DNA of 64,000 nt from Streptomyces brevispora (GTDB lineage: Bacteria > Actinomycetota > Actinomycetes > Streptomycetales > Streptomycetaceae). The stretch's first letter is position 1; each line of letters starts with the position of its first letter. The translations under genes were made by a program, and so were the position numbers. Positions 42,901-50,806 of this stretch are shown here, one piece after another. The DNA lies in contig NZ_VIWW01000001.1 in NCBI RefSeq assembly GCF_007829885.1, positions 2,480,001 through 2,544,000 on the forward strand, given 5' to 3'. The notes under the pieces are model-generated. The model was not told the origin of the DNA. It saw only the letters and a program-made list of their open reading frames with translations, and searched no databases.

Positions 42901-43500
42901 CAGCTCCAGGAAGTAGTTTTCCTTGCCCAGGATGTCCTGGTAAGAGGCCGCCACTTCCCGTGCTTCGTCGTACTGGTTCAGCCGCAGGCGGGTTTGGATG
43001 GCTCCGGACGGGCAGCCAGTCGTACCGATGATTCCCTCGGCATGCTCGGAGATCAGCTCCATGTCCATCCGGGGCTTGCCCGCGGGGAACTGTCCCGTGT
43101 AGCTGGCCTCGGTCGACAGGAAGAAGAGGTTCCGCAGCCCCTGGACGTTCCGTGCCCACATGGTCATGTGGGTGAAGCGGCCACCACCCGAAACGTCCTT
43201 CGAGCCCTCGCCATCGTCCGACATGGCCCGGACGCCGCCGGGGCCCCAGAACTCCTGCTTGCGGTTACGCCGCGAGGAGGGAGCGACGTACGCCTCGATG
43301 CCGATGATTGGCTTCACGCCATCGAAGCCCTTGGCCACCTGCTGGAACTCATACGCACCGAACATGTTTCCGTGATCGGACATCGCGATCGCCGGCATCT
43401 CCTGCCGGGCGACCTCCTCGAACATCGGCTTGAGCCGCTGGGCCCCGTCGAGCATCGAGTATTCGGTGTGATTGTGCAGGTGAACGAAGGAATCAGGCAC
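39913..43500 (-). CDS. dnaE: DNA polymerase III alpha subunit (DnaE1-type), accessory copy
   Basis: A 1195-residue replicative polymerase subunit, full length. The GTG at 43500 has GGAGG ten bases upstream. The PHP domain opens with FVHLHNHTEYSMLDGAQRL and AIAMSDHGNMFGAYEFQQVA. The polymerase catalytic Asp residues are in PPDVDLDFDDRH (about 424-432). Later come a HTAGYGLVSFWTAYLKA helix and a C-terminal OB region (TEGMVKLAGLITSVDRRMTKQGNAWAI) with tau/beta-binding tail. It resembles actinobacterial DnaE1, not the DnaE2/ImuC type. Its codon use is less GC-biased than that of neighbours. A Streptomyces chromosome should carry its main dnaE elsewhere, so this is probably a second copy carried by a mobile element. 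Confidence 0.94.
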   Translation of the reverse strand: MPDSFVHLHNHTEYSMLDGAQRLKPMFEEVARQEMPAIAMSDHGNMFGAYEFQQVAKGFDGVKPIIGIEAYVAPSSRRNRKQEFWGPGGVRAMSDDGEGSKDVSGGGRFTHMTMWARNVQGLRNLFFLSTEASYTGQFPAGKPRMDMELISEHAEGIIGTTGCPSGAIQTRLRLNQYDEAREVAASYQDILGKENYFLELMDHGLDLERNVRADLLRLAKDLDIPLLATNDAHYVLEEHADAHDNLLCIGVGKNKDDPGRFRFNGSGYYLKTAAQMRELFSEIPEACDNTLLIAERIESYEEVFAPEDEMPQYPEVPEGETQETYLRRECIKGLEMRYGSPVPDHVMERFETEMKVIGPMGFSSYFLVVADICQYARDNKIPVGPGRGSATGSIVAYATRITELCPLEHGLLFERFLNPERINPPDVDLDFDDRHRDRMVRYVVDKYGDEFTAMVNTFGKLKAKNAIKDTSRLLGYPFSHGERITKALPPDVMGKSIPINGIFDSSHPRYGEAGEIRALYENELDVKKVVDGAKGVEGLIRNTGVHAAAVILSKTRLTDRIPLHMRAKDGVKITGFDYPSCEDMGLVKMDFLGLRNLGVIDHAIQNIRENRGLSITTDTVPQNGDQPIPLDDATTYKLLARGDTFGVFQLDGGGMRTLLKLMEPTRFEDIAAALALYRPGPMAANAHTNYAHRKTGRQEIAPIHPELQDALEPILGNTFHLLVYQEQIMAIARQLAGYTLGGADLLRRAMGKKKPEVLAAEWEKFHGGMKDNGYSEESIKALWDVMLPFSGYAFNKSHTAGYGLVSFWTAYLKANFPAEYMAALLTSVGDDKDKAGIYLADARKMGVQVLPPDVNESIGNFTAIGDSVRFGLRSIRNVGENVIESLVATRKSQGKFSSFADFLDKADIGALNKRAVESLIKGGSFDSLGHSRKGLSAIHEDAIDSIIPVKKQAAIGQDDLFGDLGGSDDAPAFGLDFKIDDSEWPRKQLLATEREMLGMYVSAHPLDGTEHILSRHRDTTISELLGSGRTEGMVKLAGLITSVDRRMTKQGNAWAIVNLADRDGEMEVLYFPASYALVQHALIPDSVVSVAGRLNDRDGVVSIAGQELEVLDVSSAESGGKPPVRLQLRSHRINEPTVQELKRILSAHKGDSPVRLQVLAPGKTVVYALGFEVDPTQVASDIKGTLGADVWVGVV

Positions 43501-43954
43501 CGGGTGCGCACCTCCAAGAGGGGACTGGGAAGAGCCCAGTTTATCTCCGGAGCGACGCTCGCCAGGTGCTTGACCGCCTGCTCCGAAATGGATCAGAGCG
43601 AGCAGAAACGATGACCTCGTCGTATGACTGAAAGTCGCTGCCTCAATCCCGTGTGTAGCGCGCGTCTGTCGGGAGCCGGCCCACGTTTGTCGCATCCTTG
43701 CGAGCCCGACCACTCCCCACGGATAGCCAAAGACGCCGTCTCGCGCGCTCTTCAACAGGCCGGGAGTACCCCGCCGGCGTACCGCTCGATGATTGGTGGC
43801 CCGTGACCGTGTGGCCTTGGTCGGCGGCTCTCTCTGGGCAGATCCGCTCCTCCATCCGCTCCACGAGTGGCAGGACTTCTCCCACCGGCCGCACGACTCT
43901 CGCCGGGCCCGCTGGTGCGTCCCCGGCCGTGTCCCCCGTTGTCCGTGATCCGGG
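43501..43954. other. Spacer between dnaE and the biosynthetic arm
   Basis: No intact gene. It holds the dnaE promoter region, less GC-rich than average, and at 43850-43947 a degenerate copy of the 3' end of the gene at 38390: the plus strand reads PLHEWQDFSHRPHD before a stop. The 24-bp repeat lies at 43858-43881. Confidence 0.7.
43858..43881 (+). repeat. 24-bp direct repeat, right copy
   Basis: Exact repeat of 38752-38775, embedded in a degenerate reading of the same protein end (LHEWQDFSHR). Confidence 0.85.
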
Positions 43955-45241
43955 TCAGAGGATGGCGGCCTTCTGGCCGTGCCGGGGGTGGCGGTTGATG
44001 TGGATGTCGTTGGCTGCGAGACAGGCGAACTGTCCGGTGAGGTAGCCGGAGCGGGCGTTCGTGATCAAAGTGGTGTGACGGCCGGTGTGACGGGCCAGTG
44101 CGAGAACGTCGGACCAGTGGCTGTAGCGCATCACGAGCGCGAGCGGACCGGGCGGAACGGTCGCCGGCAGTTCCGGGTCCAGGGCAGCGGTGGCGACGAC
44201 GGCTTCGTGCAGGTACGGGGAGATGTCCGGTCGGGGGGTTCCGGTGAGGACCGGCCGGAAGGGACCGTCGGCGGTGACGCACCGGACGAAGTGGGCGAAG
44301 CTCTCGCTGGGGCGGCTCCCCGGAAGGCAGGACATCGCACCCGCCGGTAGTCGAGCGGCCGTAGCGGTGAGACGGCTCAGGAGTGCGTCGTGATGCCTGT
44401 CGTGGACCACGACGAGCGGGGCGGCTGTGCAACCCCGCCCGGCTCGGCCGAAGCAGGCGTGGCGGGCTTGGGTGACGGCCGTTCGCAGGTTGGCGTCGTG
44501 ACGGACGACGAGCAGGCCGGGCCGGCGCGTTCCCGGGGTGGTCTCCGGGCAGCATCGGGGGACAACGGTGTCCACGTGTTCGTCGAGCACCGCGGCGGTG
44601 AGGGATCCGGGCGCCGCGACGACCATCTGCCAGGTCCCGGGGGGAAGACCGGATGCCGTTGCGGCCGCGCACAGCCGGGCGGCGAGCACGGCCGTGCGGG
44701 GGGAGACGTGGCTGATGACGGCGCTGCCGTTCAGGAGCGCGGGCACCGCGGCTTCGAGCAGGGAGACGAGGGGCCTGCAGTCGTCGGCGTGGGTGGCGAC
44801 GGTCCCGGGCGGTTGCGGAGGCTGCCGACGGATGAAGGCGAGGGGGTCGGGGCGGGTGCGGCTGTGTCGCACGGTGCGCCGGGCGTCGCGGGACTCGGCT
44901 GTCGCGTCGGCGCCGCACAGGCCCGAGCCGTGGGCCAGGAGCGCACAGAGGTACGTCCGGTGCCGGGTGATCCAGGTGTGCAGGCCTGCGAGGACGTTCC
45001 TGCGGCAGCCGGCCGAGGACTGCGACCACATCTGCCGGGCGAGGGCGGCCGTGGCGATCGCCGTGAGAACGTCTGCGGGCGTGGAGTGGGGGATGGTGGC
45101 GGCCGGCCGGCCGGTCATCAGGCTGCGTACGTCGCTGACGGGTCCGGTGCCGCTGACGGCCATGGCGTGCTGGGCGGCGGCTGGCAGCGGACCGCCGAGG
45201 AGTGTGGTGGCGGTGAAGAGGGGTGGGGGCTGCCGGTTCAT
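43955..45241 (-). CDS. ALDH-superfamily (acyl-CoA reductase-like) protein
   Basis: A 428-residue protein that starts at ATG 45241, overlapping the MMPL stop as ATGA. It is strongly diverged, but the aldehyde-dehydrogenase frame is visible: ALLNGSAVISHVSPRTAVLAARLCAAATASGLPPGTW matches the cofactor-binding stretch. A Cys is set in RGCTAAPLVVVHDRHHDALLSRL as in true ALDHs (xQxCTAPTRVLV), so the nucleophile is kept. The usual FTGST and ELGGK motifs are not seen. It could be a LuxC-like acyl-CoA/acyl-ACP reductase. It lies in a divergent cluster with SDR, ACP, KS and P450 genes. Confidence 0.75.
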   Translation of the reverse strand: MNRQPPPLFTATTLLGGPLPAAAQHAMAVSGTGPVSDVRSLMTGRPAATIPHSTPADVLTAIATAALARQMWSQSSAGCRRNVLAGLHTWITRHRTYLCALLAHGSGLCGADATAESRDARRTVRHSRTRPDPLAFIRRQPPQPPGTVATHADDCRPLVSLLEAAVPALLNGSAVISHVSPRTAVLAARLCAAATASGLPPGTWQMVVAAPGSLTAAVLDEHVDTVVPRCCPETTPGTRRPGLLVVRHDANLRTAVTQARHACFGRAGRGCTAAPLVVVHDRHHDALLSRLTATAARLPAGAMSCLPGSRPSESFAHFVRCVTADGPFRPVLTGTPRPDISPYLHEAVVATAALDPELPATVPPGPLALVMRYSHWSDVLALARHTGRHTTLITNARSGYLTGQFACLAANDIHINRHPRHGQKAAIL

Positions 45242-47658
45242 CGCTGTCCCTCCCCCGGTCGGCCGCCGGGGAGGAGTTCGGACGGTACGGGTGCGGGAGG
45301 CGCCGCCGGTCGGGGCACCCGCGAGACGGCGGGCAGGGTGGTGGGGCGCATGCGCCGGAAGCCTTTCGGCACCCACCAGTTGCCGGATCCGGCCAGTGCC
45401 ATCACCGCGGGGACCAGCAGGGGCCGGATGAGCAGGGTGTCGATGAGCAGTGAGAGTGCGACGGTCACGCCGATGAGCTTGATCACGGTGATGTCGGCGG
45501 AGGCGAGAGCGAGCAGTACGGCGATGACGACGGCGGCGGAGGCCGTGAACAGCGGCGCGGCGGACTGCAGTCCGACCGCTGTCGCCCGGACCGTGTCGCG
45601 GGTGCGTGCGTGGGCTTCCCCGATACGGGAGAGCAGGAGGACTTCGTAGTCCATGGAGAGCCCGAATGCCAGGCAGATCGCCACCATCGGGGTCAGCAGG
45701 TCGGTGGTTCCGGTGACGGTGAAATCGCCCACCCATGAACGCAGATGGCCCTCCTGGAAGATCCAGACCATGCCCCCGGCGGTCGCCGTGAGGCTGAGGA
45801 GGTTCATCAGGAGTGCCTTGACGGGCAGGAAGAGGCTGCGGGTGAACAGCCCGAGGAGGGCCAGGGTGCAGAGGATGACCAGTGCGGCGGCGTAGGGGAG
45901 CCGTTGGGCGATGGCTGTTTTGATGTCGGACAGTTCCGCCGCCGGCCCGGCGAGCCGGACGGCGACCGGGGCGTCGGTGGCGCGTACGGAGCTCGCCAGC
46001 GCCGCACCGGCCGGGCCGTAAGCCGCCGGTGGGCCGCTCACGGCGACCCAGGTCCCGGCTGCCGCGCGGTGCCGGTCCGCGAGGTCGGCGCAAGTGGCGC
46101 GTCGGACGAGCGGATCCGTGGGGGCCGCCGGGCAACTCATGACGGAACGGCCGAGAACGTAGACGCCGGTGACGGTCCGCACGCCGGCAGCCCCCGGGAG
46201 GGCGGACAAGTGGAGTGCGTAGGAGTCCAGTTCGCGCAGGCTCCGTGGGGAGTCGGCCTGCCAGTGCGGCAGCACCACGTCGATGGGGGACCCCGCGACT
46301 GCGGGAAGGCCGGCGCGCAGGTCGCGTGCCGCGCTTGCCACGGGAGCGGTCGGGGGCAGGACGCGCTCGTCGCTGAGACCGAAGACGGCGCCGCGAAACG
46401 GCAGGGCAAGCGCGATCAGCACCAGCAGACCGCCGACGCTCACCGCAACGGGCCGCCGCATGACCGAGGTTGCCAGCCGGTACCACCGCCCGCGCTCCAC
46501 CGGCCCCCGCAGGCGCCGACGCGCGAACCAGTCCGTGCCGGCCCGTCGTCCGCCGAGGCAGGACAGGGCCGCCGGGACGACCAGGAGCGCGGCGACGGCA
46601 GCCAGCGCCACGACCGCCAGCCCCGCCCAGGCGAGGGAGCGCAGGAAGTACAGCGGAAGGAGCAGCAGCCCGGTCAGGGCGGATCCGACGACCGCCGCGG
46701 ACACCACGACGGTGCGGCCGCCGGTGATCATCATCCGCTGGATCGCGGCGTCGTGCGGTACGTCGGCGGCGCGTTCCTCACGGTAGCGGGCGACCAGGAA
46801 CAGGCTGTAGTCGACGGCCATGGCCATGCCCACGGCGGTGGTGAGGTTCAGCGCGAACACCGACACCTCCGTCCATGCGGTCAGTGCGCGCAGCACCGCC
46901 ATGGCGCCTGCCACGGCCACCGCGCCGACGAGCAGGGGCAGCAACGCCGCCCACAGACTCCCGAAGGCCCAGAGCAGGAGCAGCAACACAGCCGGGGTGG
47001 CGATGAGTTCGGCGGCGCGCAGATCCCGTCCGCTCTGGTCCTCGAGATCCTTCAGGGCTGCGGCCTGCCCCGTCGCCCTGACCTCCAGTGGTCCCTGGCG
47101 TCCCATGACTTCGGGGAGCAGCCGGTCCATCGCGGCGCGCACATCGCCGGCGCTGCCGTGCAGGCGCACCAGAGCAACGGCGGTGTGCCCGTCCGGCGTA
47201 CGCAGCCGCTGCGTCAGCGCGTTCGCCGCGCCTGCTGCCGCGGGCGTTGCCGGTGTGCCGTGGCGAACGGCGCCGGTCCAGTAGGAGTCCACATCGGTGA
47301 CGCGGTGGTCGGCGAGCAGGCGGGAGACCAGCCGCAGGCCGTTGCGCCGGGCTTCCGGCGCGTCGACCGTGCCCCGGGTGTGAGCCAGCAGGACTAAGTC
47401 GGGGGCGCCGCCGCCGAAACCCTCCATGGTCTTGTGGGTCACGGCGGAGGGCGCGGATCCTGGAACGAAGCCGCCGTTGACCAGCCGCCCGCTGACGTCG
47501 TATCCGGCCAGGGCGAAGAGCAGAGTCAGCGCCGCGGCCAGCAGCAGCACGCCGCGCCGCCATCGCACGGCGACGCGCCCTGTCGCGGCCAGCAGCCGGC
47601 CGGCGCCCTGGGGCGCTGCCCCACGTTGATGCGGTGCCTTTGTGTCTCGCGCGCCCAT
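45238..47658 (-). CDS. MMPL family transporter
   Basis: An 806-residue RND-type exporter of the MMPL (SSD-containing) family. Residues 1-50 lead to a first helix (GVLLLAAALTLLFALAGY). Two large loops and two sets of five helices follow. The family proton-relay region appears as GMAMAVDYSLFLVARYREE and, in the second half, LAFGLSMDYEVLLLSRIGEAH. ATG at 47658 is preceded by GAGAG. Actinobacterial MMPL proteins export lipids and other acyl products. This gene is coupled to an ALDH-superfamily gene and divergent to a fatty-acyl synthesis set, so it likely exports the product. Confidence 0.92.
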   Translation of the reverse strand: MGARDTKAPHQRGAAPQGAGRLLAATGRVAVRWRRGVLLLAAALTLLFALAGYDVSGRLVNGGFVPGSAPSAVTHKTMEGFGGGAPDLVLLAHTRGTVDAPEARRNGLRLVSRLLADHRVTDVDSYWTGAVRHGTPATPAAAGAANALTQRLRTPDGHTAVALVRLHGSAGDVRAAMDRLLPEVMGRQGPLEVRATGQAAALKDLEDQSGRDLRAAELIATPAVLLLLLWAFGSLWAALLPLLVGAVAVAGAMAVLRALTAWTEVSVFALNLTTAVGMAMAVDYSLFLVARYREERAADVPHDAAIQRMMITGGRTVVVSAAVVGSALTGLLLLPLYFLRSLAWAGLAVVALAAVAALLVVPAALSCLGGRRAGTDWFARRRLRGPVERGRWYRLATSVMRRPVAVSVGGLLVLIALALPFRGAVFGLSDERVLPPTAPVASAARDLRAGLPAVAGSPIDVVLPHWQADSPRSLRELDSYALHLSALPGAAGVRTVTGVYVLGRSVMSCPAAPTDPLVRRATCADLADRHRAAAGTWVAVSGPPAAYGPAGAALASSVRATDAPVAVRLAGPAAELSDIKTAIAQRLPYAAALVILCTLALLGLFTRSLFLPVKALLMNLLSLTATAGGMVWIFQEGHLRSWVGDFTVTGTTDLLTPMVAICLAFGLSMDYEVLLLSRIGEAHARTRDTVRATAVGLQSAAPLFTASAAVVIAVLLALASADITVIKLIGVTVALSLLIDTLLIRPLLVPAVMALAGSGNWWVPKGFRRMRPTTLPAVSRVPRPAAPPAPVPSELLPGGRPGEGQR

Positions 47659-48077
47659 GCATCTCTCAATCCGGTTCGAGCCTCCCTCGGCTTCACCGTT
47701 CGGTTCGGTGTCGGCCACTCGGCCACTCGACCACTCGGCCGCTTGACCGCTTGACCGCTTGACCGCTTGACCGCTTCGGGTAGGCAATTTCACGGAAGGA
47801 ACGAGGCGCAGCCGGTCCAGGGCACGGCCGGTTTCGCCCTCTCAGCGGTGAAAGGGCGCCGGTACCGGTGGCGTAATGAGCGTCTACAGCACTCTGATTG
47901 AAGAGGACATGCAAAGCGCACAGAAAGGGTCCCTCTTTGGAGTGGAACCGGGGCCCGGATAAGCCGTCTTTGACTAATTCGGGTGCTGCTGCGACTTCCG
48001 GCCGGTATAGGTTCGGGAGCTCGTGAGACAGAGCTCCGAGTGTGCAATCCACTCCACAGAGAATGCGAAGACGGGTC
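47659..48077. other. Divergent promoter region of the acyl cluster
   Basis: A 419-base spacer between MMPL and the SDR/ACP/KS/P450 operon. It carries two short tandem repeats (about 47712-47777), a possible 28-codon ORF (47876-47962) and no other supported gene. No strong promoter motif could be fixed. Confidence 0.6.
47712..47777. repeat. Adjacent 9-bp and 8-bp microsatellites
   Basis: The first part repeats GGCCACTCG-like units three times. The second repeats GCTTGACC four times from 47741, ending GCTTCGGG. They lie 54 bases upstream of the MMPL start. Confidence 0.8.
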
Positions 48078-49295
48078 ATGCCGGAAACGGTTCAATCGAC
48101 CGAACGGGCCGCCGGTCTCCCGTACGAGAGGTCCGCCGGTTCCACGATCGCCTTGACCGGCGCCACCGGTTTCCTCGCCTCCCACCTGCTGTTGCGCCTG
48201 CTGCCACATGACGTCCGGGTGGTGGCCCTGGTGCGCAAGCCCCCGCAACGGGCCCTGTCCTCCCTTGCCTGCGCCCTGCGATCAGCGGGAGCACCGGAAG
48301 AGACCGTGCAACGGATCCCTCATCAGGTACGCGCCGTCCAGGTCGGTCTGGACCGCCCGCAACTAGGCCTGTCCGAAGCAGAATTCCGCACCATCTCAGA
48401 CAGTGTCGATGCCGTATGGCACTGCGCCGCGCTCACCAAACTGCATGGCGCCGCCGAGGAACTGCACCGGACCAATGTGGAAGGCACCCGGCACATTCTC
48501 GCCCTGGCGACAGCCGGTGGCCGTAAACCGCCGCTGTTCCATGTCAGTACGGCATTCGTGGCCGGAGCACAGCTGGAAGGCGTCGTCCCGGAGCGGCAGT
48601 TGGATTCCGCTCACGGATTCCTCACTCCTTACGAGGAGTCCAAGCATCGCGCCGAGAATCTGGTCCACCGCTGGGCACGTGACAACGGCCGTTCCGCCAC
48701 GATCTTTCGGCCCAGCGTGCTGCTGAGCGAACGCAGTGCACTGCCCCGGGCCCCTCAGCACACCTACGCCGTCCTGGCTGCCAAGCTCGCCCTCTTCCTT
48801 CGGCATTCGCTCCGCGACCTGCCGAGCCCGGCCCCTCCCCCGTCATCCGATCGCACGAGTCAACCAGCCTCCTTCGCGGATCAGTTGGTGGTCCGCCTGG
48901 TGGGCGCACCCGACTCCGGCATCAACCTGCTGCAGGTCGAGGACGCGGCACTGGCGATGCTGCGGCTGGCAGAGAACGCGCCCCGAGGCCCCGGGGCCCG
49001 TGTCCACCACATCGTGCACCCCGTCGAGACGCCCGTGGAACAGATCAATAACGCGCTGCAGCGGTCCACTCCCCGGCTTCGTCTGGAGCTGGTCACCAAC
49101 CGCCCGGACCCCACGGGTCTGGAGCGCGCCATCGACCGGTTCGGGGCCGAGGCCACCGCCTACCTCGGGCTGCGCCGCCGCTACGAACGCAGCAGCCTGC
49201 GGGATCTGGAGTGCCGCCACCTGCTCAACCCGCCCGCACCCATCGACAGTTCCTATCTCGACGCCGCCCTCAGCCCGCCGCCCTCGGCCCACTGA
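48078..49295 (+). CDS. Thioester-reductase-type SDR (NAD-binding 4)
   Basis: A 405-residue extended short-chain dehydrogenase of the male-sterility/thioester-reductase type. TGATGFL (27-33) binds NADPH, HCAALT (115-120) matches the VxHxAA motif, STAFV holds the catalytic Ser/Thr and YEESK supplies Tyr185 and Lys189. The C-terminal part has an unusual Pro/Ser segment (PAPPPSSDRTSQ). Such domains reduce ACP-bound acyl thioesters to aldehydes or alcohols; here it would act on the ACP encoded next. Starts at 48063 or GTG 48042 are possible; ribosome sites are weak. Confidence 0.85.
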   Translation: MPETVQSTERAAGLPYERSAGSTIALTGATGFLASHLLLRLLPHDVRVVALVRKPPQRALSSLACALRSAGAPEETVQRIPHQVRAVQVGLDRPQLGLSEAEFRTISDSVDAVWHCAALTKLHGAAEELHRTNVEGTRHILALATAGGRKPPLFHVSTAFVAGAQLEGVVPERQLDSAHGFLTPYEESKHRAENLVHRWARDNGRSATIFRPSVLLSERSALPRAPQHTYAVLAAKLALFLRHSLRDLPSPAPPPSSDRTSQPASFADQLVVRLVGAPDSGINLLQVEDAALAMLRLAENAPRGPGARVHHIVHPVETPVEQINNALQRSTPRLRLELVTNRPDPTGLERAIDRFGAEATAYLGLRRRYERSSLRDLECRHLLNPPAPIDSSYLDAALSPPPSAH

Positions 49296-49322
49296 GCCGG
49301 TCCGCCAGCACAGGAGTAAGAC

Positions 49323-49583
49323 ATGAGCGTTCCGATGCAAGACCAGATCACTGACATCATCTGCGAGCACTTCGGCATCGACCGGGCCGAGATCACACCG
49401 TCCACCACGTTCGAGGACCTGGACATGGACTCGCTGGCTCTGGCGGAGACCGTCGTCGTCCTCGAAGACCGGTACGGGCTCCAGTTCCCCGAAATCGAGG
49501 GGTCGTTCAGTCCCGACGTCACCCTGGCGCAGGCAGCCGACGCCCTTTCGCTGCTGCTGACGGCCGTTCCCGCCGCGTCATGA
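49323..49583 (+). CDS. Acyl carrier protein
   Basis: An 86-residue ACP. The phosphopantetheine site is DMDSLA with Ser37, preceded by ITPSTTFEDL and followed by LAETVVVLEDRYGLQFPEIEG. It starts with AGGAG six bases upstream and overlaps the ketoacyl synthase start as ATGA. It carries the growing or mature acyl chain for the SDR, ketoacyl synthase and P450 of the same operon. Motif DMDSLA is unlike the DSLD/E of primary FabG-type ACPs and matches biosynthetic-cluster carriers. Confidence 0.94.
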   Translation: MSVPMQDQITDIICEHFGIDRAEITPSTTFEDLDMDSLALAETVVVLEDRYGLQFPEIEGSFSPDVTLAQAADALSLLLTAVPAAS

Positions 49584-50806
49584 CCACCCGCTCCGTCTCC
49601 GTCACCGGTCTGGGCATGACCACGCCAGCCGGGGTGGGGGCCGCGGCAACCTGGGCCGGCTTGCTCACAGGCATCCCCACTGCCACACCGGATCCTCGAC
49701 TGGAGGGCATGCCGGTCGCGTTCTCCTGCCAGATCCCCGGGTTCGACGCCGTCAAGGCCATCGGCCGCCGCATCGTCTGGCGCACCGACCGGTTCGTGCA
49801 CCTCGCACTCCTCACCGCACGGGAAGCCCTCGCGGACTCCGGCCTCGACCCCGCCGCCTGGGACGGCAACCGGGTCGGGGTCGTGATCGGCGTCGGCGCG
49901 AGCAGCCAGGACACCGCCTCACGCGAGTACGGGCATCTGGCCCGTGGCGCCTACCGGGCGCTGTCGCCGACCGACGTGCCCCGCAGCATGCCCAATATGG
50001 CGCCCGCCGAGATCGCCATCGACTGCCAGGCCACCGGGCCCAACTTCGCCGTCAGTACCGCCTGTGCGTCGGGGGCGACGGCCATCGGGCTCGCCCGCGA
50101 CCTGATCGTCTCCGGAACGTGCGACATCGTCATCGCCGGAGGCAGCGAATCCGCCGGCTCCTCACGCCTGGCGGCCGGAGCGTTCTGGCGGATGGGTGCC
50201 CTCTCCTCCCGGTGCCACGACCCCGCCGGAGCCTCCCGCCCCTTTGACGCGGACCGTGACGGCTTCGTCCTCGGCGAAGGCGCCGGCATCCTCATCCTGG
50301 AGGAAACCCGCCACGCCAGAGCACGGCGCGCCCCGATCCGCGCCCACCTGGCCGGATACGGCACCACCTGCGACGCCCACCACTGGACCACCCCCCACCC
50401 CGAGGGCCGCGGCACCGTACAGGCCCTGCGCACCGCTCTCGGCAACGCCGCTCTCGCACCCTCGGACATCGGCCACGTCAACGCCCACGCAACGTCAACC
50501 CCCGCCAACGACATCAGCGAAGCCGAAGCCCTGCGCGCCGTCTTCCACACGCCCCCGCCCGTCACCGCCACCAAGAGCGTCATCGGCCACGCCATCGCGG
50601 GCGCCGGTGCGATCGAGGCGGCGGTCAGCGTCCTGAGCCTCACCACTCAGACCATTCATCCCACCGCCAACCTCGAGCGGCACGATCCCGCCATCGACCT
50701 CGACATCGTCACCAAACAGCCCCGGCAGCAGCGGATGACCGCCGTGGCGAGTACCTCCCTCGGTTTCGGCGGACAGAACACCGCCCTGATCTTCACCAGC
50801 GCATGA
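49580..50806 (+). CDS. Beta-ketoacyl-ACP synthase (KAS II-like)
   Basis: A 408-residue ketosynthase. The triad is Cys162 in STACASGA, His303 in NAHATSTPAND and His337 in SVIGHAIAGAGAIEA, all intact, so it should be condensing. Gate and dimer regions (GVGASSQDTASREY, FDADRDGFVLGEGAGILILEE) are of the FabF/type II polyketide sort. It is coupled to the ACP upstream and the P450 downstream by ATGA overlaps. No malonyl-ACP transferase or ketoreductase is present, so it may extend a fatty acyl group using the general pool. Confidence 0.94.
   Translation: MTTRSVSVTGLGMTTPAGVGAAATWAGLLTGIPTATPDPRLEGMPVAFSCQIPGFDAVKAIGRRIVWRTDRFVHLALLTAREALADSGLDPAAWDGNRVGVVIGVGASSQDTASREYGHLARGAYRALSPTDVPRSMPNMAPAEIAIDCQATGPNFAVSTACASGATAIGLARDLIVSGTCDIVIAGGSESAGSSRLAAGAFWRMGALSSRCHDPAGASRPFDADRDGFVLGEGAGILILEETRHARARRAPIRAHLAGYGTTCDAHHWTTPHPEGRGTVQALRTALGNAALAPSDIGHVNAHATSTPANDISEAEALRAVFHTPPPVTATKSVIGHAIAGAGAIEAAVSVLSLTTQTIHPTANLERHDPAIDLDIVTKQPRQQRMTAVASTSLGFGGQNTALIFTSA

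Noticed and set aside
39913..43500. DnaE2/ImuC-type error-prone polymerase
   Set aside because: The sequence has DnaE1-like PHP motifs and length, and no imuA/imuB genes are adjacent.
43850..43947. Functional second copy of the 38390 gene
   Set aside because: Only a short 3' piece is recognisable and it runs into Arg/Pro-rich sequence.
43955..46486. An 843-codon minus-strand frame
   Set aside because: Its upstream half is an out-of-frame shadow of the MMPL gene. Only the part from 45241 is kept as the ALDH-like gene.
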